From Aspidiotus rigidus (taxonomy: Eukaryota > Arthropoda > Insecta > Hemiptera > Diaspididae), in assembly GCA_035079385.1 (NCBI GenBank), contig JAVHKY010000052.1:12276001-12340000 (forward strand): a DNA stretch of 64,000 nt. Direction: 5' to 3'. Positions 26,494-37,999 of this stretch are shown piece by piece. A program made the translations under genes and the position numbers. Below the pieces are notes generated by a model. The model did not search any database. It had not been told where the DNA came from and saw nothing but the letters and a program-made list of their open reading frames with translations. The number at the start of each line of letters is the position of its first letter. Position 1 is the stretch's first letter.

Positions 26494-29400
26494 TTACATT
26501 TTATCGGACATACCGTTATTTACTATGAAATCGATTAATCCGCGAATATTTTCGATATCAATATAATTTACGTTTGTAATTCGTTTATATCTGACGCATT
26601 CGTGGAGAATGTGGTGAACGGTTAATTTGGTGTCCTGACAATCTGAACAGCTTGGGGGAGGTTCGCGTTGTAGAAGATGGCGATGAGTGACGTTGGTGTG
26701 TCCTAAATACAGTCGGATGACGCTTGTTGTGAGGTCTGTTTTCTTCCTCGTTTTTTTGTGGATTATGCTGGTCCAGTTGACTGTGTCGTTCTTTGTAGTT
26801 GACAGGGGACGTTGGTTTCTGGCACTGATGGTCTGGAGCCATCGTTCGGTGACTTTTCCAGCGATATGGGTTAGATCATCCTCGTCAAGTATTTCTCTCG
26901 AAGTTTGGATTTGCTGAATTCTGTGGTATAAGGGATGGCCTTCTTTTGTGACGATATCTTGATTCGGATGTGTCCAAATTTTCTTTACGTTATGACCATA
27001 GCGGAGCAGAAAGAGTTCCCGTCTCCTATCTAGAGGGAGTTCGCCGCATAGAAGTTGCATCATTTGTACTGGGCTTGTTGGGTATGCCTGTAACGCTAGC
27101 CGGATACCCGCATTATGTACTGGGTCTAGGATTTTCAACGATGTGGAGGAGGCTGTGGAATACGCTAAACAGCCATATTCCAGTTTTGAGCGTATAAGTG
27201 TTCTGTAGATTTGGAGCATCTTCTTGAGTCCGGGACCATAGTGTCTGTTCCGAAGTGTTTTCATTACATTTAGTCGCTTTTGCGTTTCGGCTCGGATTTG
27301 TTTGAGGAAGACATGCCACGTCAGTTTAGAATCGAAGGTGACGCCTAAGAATGTGTGATGCTGAACCACCGATATCGGCTTATTGTTTAGATGGAAGTCG
27401 AGTTCAAGTACGGTTCTTTTCTTAGTGAATATGACTCCCTTTGTTTTTTCATGTGAAAATTGGTAGCCTCGTTGGTTGCCCCATTCGATTAGGTTAGCTA
27501 GAGTGTTTTGGAGGAGATATTTCGCTGTGGCAGGGTCCCCAGTCAGTAGTGAAATATTTAAGTCGTCTGCGAACAAACGGTGTTTGATAGGGCTTGGGAT
27601 TTTTTCGCCAATGTCGTTGACCGTAAGACGAAAGCATGGTATACTTAGTACTCCACCCTGTGGTACTCCGTTTTCTATAACAGCATTGTGAGAAAGAGTA
27701 GAGTTGATTCTGACTTGTATGGTGCGATTTGACAAGAAGTTATCGATGAATATTAACGACCTCCCGCGTATCCCGATTGATTCTAGTTTCTGTAGAACGT
27801 AATGTCGCCACGTACGGTCATAGGCTTTCTCGATATCGAAAAAGATAGAATATAGACTTTTCTTTTTGGCGAAGGCATCCTGTACTTCGTTGGATAGATT
27901 TATTATGTGGTCATAAGTTGACCGTTGACGGCGGAAACCGCATTGGAACGGTGATAGAATCTCATTTTCGTCTAGGTAATCGGATAATCTGCGGACAACT
28001 ATTTTCTCGATGATTTTGCACATGGTACAGGTAAGAGCGACAGGTCTGTACGATGTGGTAGATAGCTTGTTTTTTCCTGGCTTCAGTACAGGAATGATAA
28101 TCGCTGTTGACCAAATGGAAGGATAGGTGCCTCATGTCCAGATTTTGTTGAATACCGAAAGAAGGGTTTTTTTGGATTCCGTGGAAAGTTCTGAGATGAA
28201 GGCTATTGGAATGTGGTCTGGTCCTGGAGCCTTTCGTTTTCTGAAAGATTTCAGAGTTGATTCTAGTTCTGTGAGAGTGAAGGGCTGGTTGTACCATTCC
28301 TCGTTACAACTCGATGTTGTGTAAGGAGCTGTTTGTTCAGCCTGAAGTTTTATTTCTTGGAATTCTTTGGAGTACTGTGATGTGGACGACACAGATGCAA
28401 AGAAGGTACGGTAGCGAAGATGTTTGCTATGTCTTGTTCATCCGTGTACATGTTTCCTTCATGGATAATTTCGTTTATGGTCGAGAAAGTAGGTTGTCCA
28501 CGAAGTGACTTGATTTGGTTCCATATTTGAGTTGGTGATTTTGAGGAGTCGATGTTGTCAAGAAAGTATTGCCAGCTTTCTTTCTTCTTTCTACAGATTA
28601 GGCGACGGGCTGTGGCTTTCAATCGACGGAATTCTGTTAGGTCTGGTATCAAACCTGTATCTCTGAACTTTGACAATGCGCTGTTTCTGTTTCTTATTGC
28701 ATTTTTAATTTCCTCGCACCACCAGGGAACCCGTTTCCTTCTGTATTTTCCTGTAGTTTTGGGGACTGACTGGGAGGCTGCTTCAATAATAGCAGTATTA
28801 AGTTGTTGGATTACGTTGTTGGTATCCGTCTCCAAGTCGACTTGTTTTAGATCACATAACTCTTTGTACATTGGCCAATCTGCTTTTTGGCAGAGCCATT
28901 TCTTATTGAGTGAAATTTGGCGGTTTGTATTTTTAGATAAAAATGCTGTTAGAAAGATCGGGTAATGATCGCTGTTGTGAAGGTGGGGAGACACTTTCCA
29001 TTCGAACATATGAACTAGTTCTGGCGATGTTAGGGTTAAATCAATTGCTGAGGATGAGCCGTTGCTTACGTTAAAGCGAGTATGAGTACCGTCATTGAGA
29101 AGAATTATTTCGTTTTCTTCTAGAAGTAGCTTTTCAGATAGTTTACCTCGGTGATCTTGTGGTTGGTATCCCCATACTCGGCTATGTGCATTGGTATCCC
29201 CAAGGAGAATGAATGGTCGAGGTAACTGGTTAACAAGGTGTACTAATTCTTCATATTCGGGGATGTAGTCTGGCGGAGTGTACAAGTTGCAGATTGTAAT
29301 TGGGGAGGGGAATAGTGTTGGATGGCCGACTCGGACTGTAACATGCTGCAAGTCGCTAATAGTGTTTAAGCGGGATTGAGAATGATATGCAGAAGAGTTT

Positions 29401-29609
29401 ATCAAAGTTGCTACTCCTCCGGAGGCGATGAGTCCTCCTGTATGGTCGTGTCGATGGATATTAAAGTTTCTGAATGTGGCTCGATGTTTCGGCAGTAGTC
29501 GCGATTCTTGCAAGCATATTATTGTTGGATTTATCTGGTTGGCTAATAATTGAAGTTCTTCGAGGTTGTTGTAAAACCCGTTAAGGTTCCATTGTATTAG
29601 ATTCATCAT
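26494..29609 (-). pseudogene. non-LTR retrotransposon ORF2 (endonuclease and reverse transcriptase), two lesions
   Basis: From ATG at 29609 the frame gives an APE endonuclease (IQWNLNGFYNN, IICLQESRL, GDTNAHSRVWGY, SAIDLTLTSPEL, SDHYPIF), then a frame change near 28380. The RT follows: FDIEKAYDRTW (motif A), NGVPQGGVLSIPCF (B), FADDLN (C), then a post-RT region with RLYLGHTNVTHRHLL and C..C...H....C near the end (CSDCQDTKLTVHHILHEC). A TGA at about 28129-28131 lies before the RT fingers. I see no RNase H. With just two lesions the copy is young but inactive as read. Confidence 0.9.
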
Positions 29610-30972
29610 CTTGATAGTCGGTATCAGCTATTTTTTCTGTCTCGGTTTCTTGTTGGTTCAGCTTATTTATTAGTTTAGTGACTCGTATTTTGAGGCTCCT
29701 GTCTTGAGTACTTTCGTGAATAATTCGTAGCTGGGTTACGAGTACTTCAGCATTAGTAATTGGTACATCCGATAATTTTGAAATATATTCGCTGTTTTCG
29801 CATTGCTTACTAATGCTAATTAGTCTGCTTAATTGGTTTATTGTGTACGAGCCTAGTAGAGTTTTGGATTGATTTTGAATTGTTTTTGTAAGAGGCTCTA
29901 AGACCGATTTGATATTTTTGATATCCGATGTGTCAATTTTGAACCTTTTAATAATGCTATCATCGACTGTGTGGATACTTGTTTTGGGTGATATGGGTAA
30001 TTCGCGTTTTGAGCTCGTGTTAGGTGGCGCCTTGTTGTTGATTGGTAGGCAGGAATCTAGGCTTGGCTGTGATAGTTGTGGTGTTATGCCGGGCGTAGGC
30101 AATTTGGTTTTATCTATAGGTTTTGGAGTGTGTTCTGTCGATGTGTTTGATTGCACCTTCTCGTTGATGGGTATGCAGGAATCCAAACTTAATTGAGATG
30201 AGTGAGTTGTTGAACTGGGTGAGCTTGGTGGTTGGTTAGTTGTGGTCTTGATTGTAGAGCTGAAAGGAATTTCGGGTATTTCCACATTTTGTATTGTGTT
30301 ATGTAGAGGATCTACTTCTCGTTTTCCGTTGTTGGTGGGTGGTATTGACTTGCATTTATTGGTTGTATGTTCTCCGCGAGTTTTACAATGTGCACAGAAA
30401 ATAGTTTCGTCCGTGAGAAAAATACGCAGGTTATCTTCCTCGAAGTCAACATTAAGCGACTCGGGTAGCAAGAATGGAATATCGGGGTCTACTGAGCAAT
30501 ATACTTGACGTCTAAAGGAGCATATGTGGCTGTAGTTTTCGTCGGTGATGTTGTATTTAATGAAGGTTATTGGAGAAACTATTTTGAGACCGATTTTGAT
30601 AAGAGCTTCTTCCAAGACCGAGTGAGGTATGTGGGGGGATACATTTGAAAGTACTATTCTTCTAGCTGGTGTAATTAGTTTACGTACCTTCACATTTTGG
30701 TCGTTGATTGTAACTTCGGCATGGTTTTCGACGAATTCATTTGCGAGTTGATTTGATGACAGGTATAGACAGATGCGTCCATTTGATATTCTGGCAGCAG
30801 CTAGTATATTTTTGGGTCCGATTTTATGTCCGACAGCGTAGAGGTATTCTTCAATTTTGGTGTTATCGAGGGATGGAAGTATGATTGCTTGGTCGCGTTT
30901 GGGAAATTTAATTTGTTTGGATACAGAGGAATAGGATAGGTTAGAGTTATTTAGGTTTTTAGAGTGACACAT
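29581..30972 (-). CDS. non-LTR retrotransposon ORF1 (nucleic-acid-binding, one zinc knuckle)
   Basis: The frame encodes 463 residues from ATG, uninterrupted. Residues about 25-130 look like a nucleic-acid-binding fold of the kind in arthropod LINE ORF1 (AVGHKIGPKNILAAARISNG, RIVLSNVSPHIPHSVLEEAL). A CCHC-type knuckle follows (CAHCKTRGEHTTNKC, about residues 193-207), then a serine/threonine/proline-rich stretch with a repeated SQLSLDSCIPINEK/SQPSLDSCLPINNK motif and a C-terminal helical part. It is expected to coat element RNA. Its stop lies 29 nt inside ORF2. Confidence 0.85.
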   Translation of the reverse strand: MCHSKNLNNSNLSYSSVSKQIKFPKRDQAIILPSLDNTKIEEYLYAVGHKIGPKNILAAARISNGRICLYLSSNQLANEFVENHAEVTINDQNVKVRKLITPARRIVLSNVSPHIPHSVLEEALIKIGLKIVSPITFIKYNITDENYSHICSFRRQVYCSVDPDIPFLLPESLNVDFEEDNLRIFLTDETIFCAHCKTRGEHTTNKCKSIPPTNNGKREVDPLHNTIQNVEIPEIPFSSTIKTTTNQPPSSPSSTTHSSQLSLDSCIPINEKVQSNTSTEHTPKPIDKTKLPTPGITPQLSQPSLDSCLPINNKAPPNTSSKRELPISPKTSIHTVDDSIIKRFKIDTSDIKNIKSVLEPLTKTIQNQSKTLLGSYTINQLSRLISISKQCENSEYISKLSDVPITNAEVLVTQLRIIHESTQDRSLKIRVTKLINKLNQQETETEKIADTDYQDDESNTMEP

Positions 30973-31114
30973 GGCGATAATCGCCTGTCGAACAACTTTT
31001 CACGATAGAACCGGTTTCACTGATATATATAGCTAGGTGAACGTACACTTGAACGCGAAACATACAACCGTAGCTTAACGCTTATCATCCGGGAAAAAAA
31101 GGCCGTTCAGGTTT

Positions 31115-32530
31115 CCTTATGTATAGGCTATGTATTTATGTACTTAAAACGCGACAATTTTTTCGTCCGCGGAACTGCTCTGAAAGTTACCCAATAAATT
31201 TTTTTGTAACTCGGCCATATCTTAGTGTTACCTTTCTGAAGATAGTCACCTACAATTTTTCTGAGGATCGGAAGTAGTTCACAAGAAATTACACACTAAT
31301 ATGAGTAGCAGTTCACGTTACGAGAAACGTATCCTATCCTTTTACCGACTTTTCGACTGAAAATTTAGGTATTGCTTCTAACACACTTTTGGCTGATAAG
31401 CCTGGGAATGAATTTTCTCGACGTTTTATATTTTCTAAATCACTGTGAAACTATAAATTAAAAAATTCAGGTTTTCTTATTTATAAATTTATTTATAACG
31501 CTTTTTGTTATCAGCTCAACTGCTCCAAAACTAATGCGTCTATTTTCTTCAAACTTGGTCGATTTATAGTCGTTTACTCGTAGGTGAAGTTGTGTGTGTA
31601 ATTTTTTCTTGTTGATTTTTTGAGCATTGCTCAACTTTCTCTCAAATGTTATGACTATTTTTTGAAATTATCAAACCAATCGTCTTCATTGGTGTTGCAG
31701 AGTGTTCAACGTTGTTAACGAGAAATTTTCGATTCATATGGATAAATGGTTTTCGAGTAATCCTCAAGATAAATGGATCTTATCGATGTATTTGATTCCT
31801 CTCAATTGTTATTCGTAATGCGCACTTGGAATTTTGAATGAACAATTGTATATATGACATAAAAATATATAATTTGAAGTGCATGTGCAAACAGATTGGT
31901 GGATTTAAAAAATATGAACACGTACCTATGTTTCATTTTTGGCTACGTTATTGCAATGAGATCGTAGCGTAAATACTGGAGAGTAATGAAATTTATTTTC
32001 TAGGCATCGCAAACGGCTCACAGCCTAATAACTGGAAAGTTTTGTCGGCCATTTCAATTTTTGTCAGGTATTTGTTCTGATTTTCGCTATGTCGACTGTT
32101 TGATTTGTAAGGTATTTAAATTCTGATTTTCGCGATTATTTTCAGTGCCGTGTGTTATTTTTTAGTTTAATTTACGTAGAAGGTTGGAAAGGCAACTGAC
32201 CTCAAATTACTTTTTCTCCAACCTTGTTAGTTTAAATTATTTTCTCTCCTAGCTTGTATATCAGTTTGTTGAAGAAATCATTGTTCTATTTTTCAATTTT
32301 GATTTCAACAATTTTTAAGATAATGGCAATTAATTCTTGTTTTCTTTAAAGTCACGCCGGGACAGAAAGATAAAAATTCAACGTAAAAAGTCGGTTTTGG
32401 TGGTCATGCTTACGCTACTGCGTGAGCTTTTTTATTGTTATAAGTACGTGTATATCGTCATGAAGAATCTTTTATTATTTTTATTTTCCATTTTTCCCTT
32501 TTGTCCGGCTCAATCTTTTTTTTTTTTCAA
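31115..32530. other. AT-rich DNA without recognised gene
   Basis: No coding motifs. A stretch near 32180-32250 contains two related pyrimidine-rich segments (TTTTTCTCCAACCTTG and TTTTCTCTCCTAGCTTG). Confidence 0.5.
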
Positions 32531-32533
32531 TTT

Positions 32534-32573
32534 CTATTATTATTATTATTAAGTTATTATTATTATTATTCTC
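32534..32573. repeat. (TTA)n microsatellite
   Basis: About twelve TTA/ATT units with one break, directly before an abrupt change to GC-rich sequence (CTCCCCCGTAAGG...). Confidence 0.9.
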
Positions 32574-33594
32574 CCCCGTAAGGTACCACCTTGACGCGGT
32601 GGGGGGGCCTACGTGGTGTGTCGTCTGTTCTCTGATGGTGGCGTGCTCTGGGCTGTGGCTTTGCTGGGCGTTGGCGGGTTTGCGGATGGGGTGACGGCGA
32701 GTGTGCGGCACAGATTTGAATGTGTGGGATGATGAATGAATGAAGAGGTCCGGTTCCGGTGCCATTGACTGGACTGACCCCCGGGCTCTGCGTCACCTAG
32801 AATTGAGGGATTCATTGGCAGAACAGGCTGACCGCATGGGCTGCTACATGAACTCTGTCTCGCGCGAATAGTTGCGTTCTGGGCGTGCTGACCGGGCTGA
32901 CCACCTGGGATGCGCTGCTGGGCCTATAAACTAGGATGAGGGTGCACATAGGGGTGGCTCTGGTGGGTTCCCTCCATGGTGCGGCGTCTTGTGCCTCTAT
33001 GGTGCTACGTTATGCCGGATGGGTGCGTATTGGGTCTGCTCTGGTGGGTGCCTTCTGTGGTGCTTGACTGAGCTGAGCTGTTTGGTACCCTTGTGAATGC
33101 TGGGGTACTGGACTTGAGTGTCGAATGTGAGGTTAGTGAGGTGTTGGCTGCGACTGTTTCACTTTCTGTCTGCTTCTGGTCGGCGTTTGGTGGGGTTATG
33201 GTGTGGTGGTGGGTTGCTGTTGGGGTGCGGGTGGGGCGCTGCAACTAAGAGTACTAGGAGAAGGATACTCCGAGGCTAAATAAACCGTAGGGAAGGAAAC
33301 CCTATACTTTTTTAAAAAACCACCTGTCTCCTTGCAGGCTAGGGCACGGGCTCATAGGATAAGGGAAGGACAACCGCGACAGAAAACCGTCAACTGGTGT
33401 GAAAACCGTCAACTGGTGTAGGCAGTCACACCTGCATCAGGATCATCTTCATGTATGGGGTTACGTACTGCTTTTATAGCCTTCACGTTCTGTTTGTATC
33501 GGGTTACGTATCGCCATCTGGACCTTCACGTCCCATACCACTCTATTTGCCTGGCCCTGGTGGAGTCTTTTCCAGTGACTAGGTAGGAGATGGA
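32574..33594 (+). other. GC-rich segment, probable leader of a foreign element
   Basis: Composition jumps to GC-rich at the microsatellite edge and stays so to about 34.2 kb, unlike the host DNA but like the R1-clade fragments at 46.3 and 62.9 kb. A 19-nt unit AAAACCGTCAACTGGTGTG is repeated at about 33383-33420. No protein motif was found. Confidence 0.45.
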
Positions 33595-34572
33595 AAACTT
33601 TGACAATGAAAACCCGGTCATAGCCGTAAAGTGTGTGCCTTTCCCTGCGGGGACCAAGCAGCTCGCGGGGAAAGTATGGTTCTGCAAGATGATCTGGAAA
33701 GGCGGAAGCAGCTTCCCAGATGACGCCTCACACTGCAATATTATTTCAGATGACAATGGATAAAGACGAGATTACTGGTGCCGTTTTGGATGCGGCAAAC
33801 CGGCTCCCCACGCTGATGCGCTCAGGCGGCGGGGGGTCGGGGGGTATTGTCCCCAAAATCTATGATGAGGCAACCATAGTGGCCAATGCGACCGGTCAAG
33901 AAGAGAAGCTGGATGAGGTGTTTTCAAAGACAGCGAAGACGCTCCGTCCCAGTACAGTAGTACAGATAGGAGAAGATGAACGTGGATATCACTTGTCTCC
34001 AGAGTTCATCCACGCCTGATGATGACTGGTTTGGGACCCCTACCGTGCCCACTCCACCCATCCTACCAGGAGGTAAATTGAGGAAAGCCGATGCTGAAAT
34101 CAACAAATCAAATGCTTTGCTGAAGGCAGACATCATGAAGAAGGACGTCATGATTATGAGGCTCCAAGAAGAGTATTCTGTGCAGCTCTAAGGTATTTTT
34201 CGACGTGTAGTGAGAAAATAATTTTCTATTTAGACTCGTGTTTATTGTAGATTTTCGTAATCGAATTCGTCATCTTTAGAAAAGTGTAGACGTCGCATAT
34301 GTAACGAAAATCTAAAACTTTTTCATCTTTCATTTAAGAGCTGAAGAAGAATCCACGGTCACCCGGCAATACTCCTCCAAAAGAGAAGCGCTCCAAGGTG
34401 GACGATGTAAGTGTATTATTTTTTTTCTCTTTCGTCTATATTTACATCTTTAGTATCACGAATTGTTTACATGTTTTAGTTCATAAAAGATTTTAAGGAT
34501 TGTGAAGATCCAAAATTCATGTACGCGAATGCTATAAAAGTCCTTGTAGGTAGATGTGGAGAAAGAGAAAGT
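33595..34572 (+). pseudogene. unidentified gene-like unit: GC-rich frames followed by two exon-like pieces
   Basis: A 58-codon frame from ATG 33591-33593 (MENFDNENPVIAVKCVPF...) is continued in other frames by DKDEITGAVLDAANRLPTLM and PEFIHA, then TPDDDWFGTPTVPTPPILPG with a charged helix to VQL near 34190. After CTCTAAG the sequence turns AT-rich. Two stretches with good splice signals follow: 34341-34407 (ELKKNPRSPGNTPPKEKRSK, acceptor TTTAAG, donor GTAAGT) and 34480-34572 (FIKDFKDCEDPKFMYANAIK, acceptor TTTTAG, donor GTATGT). I do not recognise the protein. It may be a decayed host gene with a helical middle part, or a retroelement ORF1 joined to host exons. Confidence 0.35.
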
Positions 34573-35055
34573 ATGTACTTAGGGTAATTTATTCTCAATA
34601 TTTGTAAAAAAGGTATAAAATTGTTAGATACCTACATTCTTTTAACGAAAAATCAGAAATTTGGTTGAAACTAAACCAATTTTTTTCTCTTCCTCGAGTG
34701 GATGAATTTACAGTCGTCGTTTGCTTGTTCTCAAATATTCATCTGTGAGTCATAATATATTCCGGATACGAAAGCCATTTCAGATTCTTATAGTCTTTGT
34801 ATAAAAAATCCGTCTTTCGAGATAGTGTTTTCAAATCTTCTACTGAGGTAAAAATTCTTGTGTGTCGATTTTTTTTTCTCATTTTTTCATGAAATAATCC
34901 ACGAATGAACAATATTTGTACGATCGAAATTCATCCTATTGATCGAGTTTTACCGTTTCCTGAAAATCTATGATTGAAAGTTTGACTTTTCATTGTAGAG
35001 CACTAAATTGAGATAATGATTCGTAAACAACTTCTTATTTTCGTATCATAAAACA
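34573..35055. other. AT-rich spacer
   Basis: No coding motifs between the last exon-like piece and the gypsy pol remnant. It could be an intron of the unit to its left or decayed 5' retroelement sequence. Confidence 0.4.
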
Positions 35056-37463
35056 GATTCTGTTATCAACCCTTCGTATGGTTCTCAAGTAAATAGAGAT
35101 CAAGAAGAGATTGAACGACAGTGTCAGGAACTTCTCAAGTTCGGAATGATTACCGAATCCAAATCTCCTTTCGCATCACCCGTAACGATGCAGTTTAAAA
35201 AAGACGGCTTGAGCGGTAACAAAACAAAAACACGCATGTGCATTGATTTTCGCCAATTGAATAAATTGATTATACCGGAAAGTTATCCTTTTCCGTTAAT
35301 TGACGAAATTGTTGTCAAAACACCAGGTTGCTTGTGGTTTTCGGCGCTGGATATAAATAAGGCGTTCTGGTCTATTCCTATTCGAAGGAAGGATAGACAC
35401 AAGTCGGCTTTTATTACCCAGCACGGGCACTATGAGTGGCGCTCTATGCCTTTTGGACTCAAAACCTCTCCAGCCGCCTTTCAACGTATTTTATCCGGTA
35501 TTCTTAAGCGTTACAACTTAACTGATTTTGCTATTGAATATCTCGACGATATATATTAATATTTTCACGTTCGTTCAAAGAACACGTTTCTCATATTCAA
35601 CTGCTTATTACTGCCATCTACAAAGAAGGCTTTCGCCTCAATTTTGAGAAGTGCGCTTTCGCCGCTCATTCAATTCAATATCTCGGTCATATCCTGGAAC
35701 CAAATACCGTTAGGCCTCTCCAAGATAATCTGGTAGCAATTAAAAATTTTCCCATCTCTGAATCCAGGAAAAACGTTCGTCAATTCCTCGGTAAAGTGAA
35801 TTTTTATAGAAAATTTATCCCTGATTCAACCTCCACTCTCAAACCACTACATAATTTACTTCGTAAAAATATCCTTTTCTATTGGTCTCCAGAGTGTCAA
35901 AACAGTTTCGACCGTATAAAGGATCTTCTTACTTCTGTACCAATTCTGGCAATTTTTGATTGTACCAAACCAGTATTTATTTACACTGATGCTAGTGGAG
36001 TAGGCATTGGTGCGGTACTAAAGCAGACGCAGTCGGATGGTTCTCAAAAACCAGTCGCCTACTTCTCGAAGAAACTGTCAGATGCGCAAAGGAAGAAAAA
36101 GGCTATTTACATCGAAAGTATTGCCATTTGTGAAGCAGTCCGTTTTTGGCGCTATTGGTTACTTGGTCGCCATTTTACGGATGAGCTTCTTCAGTTTGAC
36201 TTCAAAATCCTCTACCGCCCTGGATCCTCAAATCACGAAGCCGATTGCCTCTCCAGAAATCCAGTACTTGATCCTCCGTCTGATCCCATTCAAAATGAGC
36301 CAATCCTACCAGTATTCAACTTTTTATCCCTCAGCGAAATAAAAAACCTTCAACGTAATATTATTAAGTGTAATTCTGACACGGTTAAGCAGGGAGTCAT
36401 TTTTCGCTCCTTTTGTGGTATTTCTCGCATAATATTAGATACTCAATCAGGTATTAGCTTAATTCGCATTGTACACTCGAAATATGGCCATATTGCGCCA
36501 AAACATATTATTGCTATTATTGCAAAATATTTTACGTTTCCAAAAATGTACCAATTAATACGTGAATTTTGTAAAACATGTAAAATTTGCATTATGAATA
36601 AGTCTCGTCGTCCCCAACGTTGTGCCCGCATGGGTTTCCTAGGCCCAGCCTCTGCTCCATTTCAGGTTATGTCGCTCGACACCGTTGGTGGCTTTGGCAG
36701 CTATCACTCCTCGCTCCGATATATACATCTGTTGGTCGACCATTTTACGCGTTACGCATACATCTTGTGCTCCTCTGGTCAATCGGCCAAAACCATGATC
36801 AAACTCGTCGAATCCGTTCAAAAAGAGAACCAAATTGGTATCCTCCTTACGGACCAATACGGTGGACTCTCTTCTGATAAATTTCTTTCTTATTGCTCTA
36901 GTTCCGGTATTCGTCATGTTTTCACCGCAGTCGACAGCGCATTCTCAAACGGACTGAATGAACGTCTTAATCAGACGTTGGTCAATCGTATTCGTTGCAA
37001 AAAACATGACGAGTCAACCCCTTCCCGAAAAAGCTGGGCTGCCATCGCTGACGAATGCTTCAAACAATACAATAACTCTCCACATTCCGTAACACGTTTT
37101 GCTCCTTCGTACCTCCTATCCGGAAAACCTGCCTTAATCATTCCTGAAAGCTTGTGTTCTTCCGTAAATATTGACGAGGACAGAAAAATTGCTTTCGAAA
37201 ACTCTATTAAATACCACATATATAATAAGCGCATATACGATAAGAATTATTCCACTGTTATCTTTACCGTTGGAGACTCTGTTTATGTTGACAACGGCAA
37301 TAAGCTTAATAGAAATAAATTAGATAACCTACGTATCGGTCCTTATACAATTACAAAAAAAGTGTCCAATAACGTATACGAAATTAATGTAAATAATGCT
37401 AAACGCCTTTATCACGCTAGTAAATTGTTATTACCTCCGGCAAATAAAACTCCCTCTTCATAA
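35056..37463 (+). pseudogene. Ty3/gypsy pol: RT broken at the active site, RNase H deleted in part, integrase open
   Basis: RT motifs run from CQELLKFGMITESKSPFASP through CIDFRQLNKL, FSALDINKAFWSIPI and MPFGLKTSPAAFQRIL to IEYLDDI, where a stop/frameshift at 35557 cuts the active-site loop. The other frame continues SFKEHVSHIQ, YLGHIL and RQFLGKVNFYRKFIP. RNase H begins IYTDASGVGIGAVL but jumps from WLLGRHFT to DELLQFDFKILYRPGS, so roughly 40 residues are missing. The integrase is intact over 1 kb: H-H-C-C (HSKYGH, CKTCKIC), D in LDTVGG, D in LLTDQYGG, E in NGLNERLNQT, and a GPY motif (IGPYTITKKV). The frame 35796-37463 alone is 555 codons. Confidence 0.9.
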
Positions 37464-37513
37464 TCCTATCACTCCAGTCCACTCCTTCACTCCTAAATGA
37501 GAGGGGAGGGGGG

Positions 37514-37738
37514 TGTATCTTTCGTCATCCTGTCCATACACGCTTCTACATTTATCCTTTCCGTCACTTCCTTCCCGTCTTATCTTGCACACGTGATAAC
37601 GCTTTTACGTGCTACGGCAAACCTCATCTATACTGATCAGTCAGTCTAAAGCCGTTCTTCATAGGACGACTTCGTTTTTGAATTCGCTATAAATTTTGTA
37701 TTTCGTACAATAAAACGCATTCGTTCGGAGTTGTCTCA
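37514..37738 (+). repeat. 3' LTR of the truncated gypsy element
   Basis: It begins TGTATC directly after the polypurine tract and ends GTCTCA. It has GCTATAAATTT at 37686 and AATAAA at 37709-37714. No second copy is in the window. Confidence 0.7.
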
Positions 37739-37999
37739 CTTCTTTCAAATGATCTTATATATGTATATATATATTCATGAGAGCACCGCAATATTTGTCT
37801 GTTATACTCTGCAGACTACGATTTATTGATATTAACAAATTATTGATATATTTACCCAATTCGAACTGAAAGAAAGAAGAAAAAAAAATTGATGAAAATA
37901 ATATAAATTAGTGCAAACGGCGTTAGATTGAAGTAAGATATGTCACCTTCTCAAATACTTGGTGGATTACTCCATCCACTTATATCGGCAAGAATATAT
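37739..37999. other. short AT-rich spacer
   Basis: Contains TATATA runs and no recognised frame. Confidence 0.4.

Larger units (their letters stand above)
26392..31102 (-). mobile_element. near full-length jockey/I-type non-LTR retrotransposon
   Basis: The element reads from about 31102 down to a 28-nt A tail (T run at 26392-26419 on plus). A direct repeat CCGTTCAGGTTT is present at 26383-26394 and 31103-31114, the expected target-site duplication, so both ends are fixed. It has a 130-bp 5' leader, ORF1, a 29-nt overlap, ORF2 with endonuclease and RT, and a short 3' UTR. Only one frameshift and one stop break ORF2. It landed about 20 bp from the pogo-like element. Confidence 0.93.
35056..37738 (+). 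mobile_element. 5'-truncated Ty3/gypsy element with 3' LTR
   Basis: Pol starts abruptly within the region preceding the RT fingers; gag, protease and 5' LTR are missing. A polypurine tract (GAGAGGGGAGGGGGG, about 37499-37513) precedes a short LTR. It differs from the two gypsy elements of the 48-61 kb stack in sequence and LTR length. Confidence 0.85.

Noticed and set aside
26494..30972. Plus-strand frames opposite the LINE (for example 26687-26917, 28552-28965, 30242-30508) as genes
   Set aside because: They are antisense shadows of ORF1/ORF2 and show no family motifs.
32481..33244. Proline/threonine-rich minus-strand frames as mucin-like proteins
   Set aside because: They arise from the GC-rich, G-biased segment read in antisense; no signal peptide or conserved unit.
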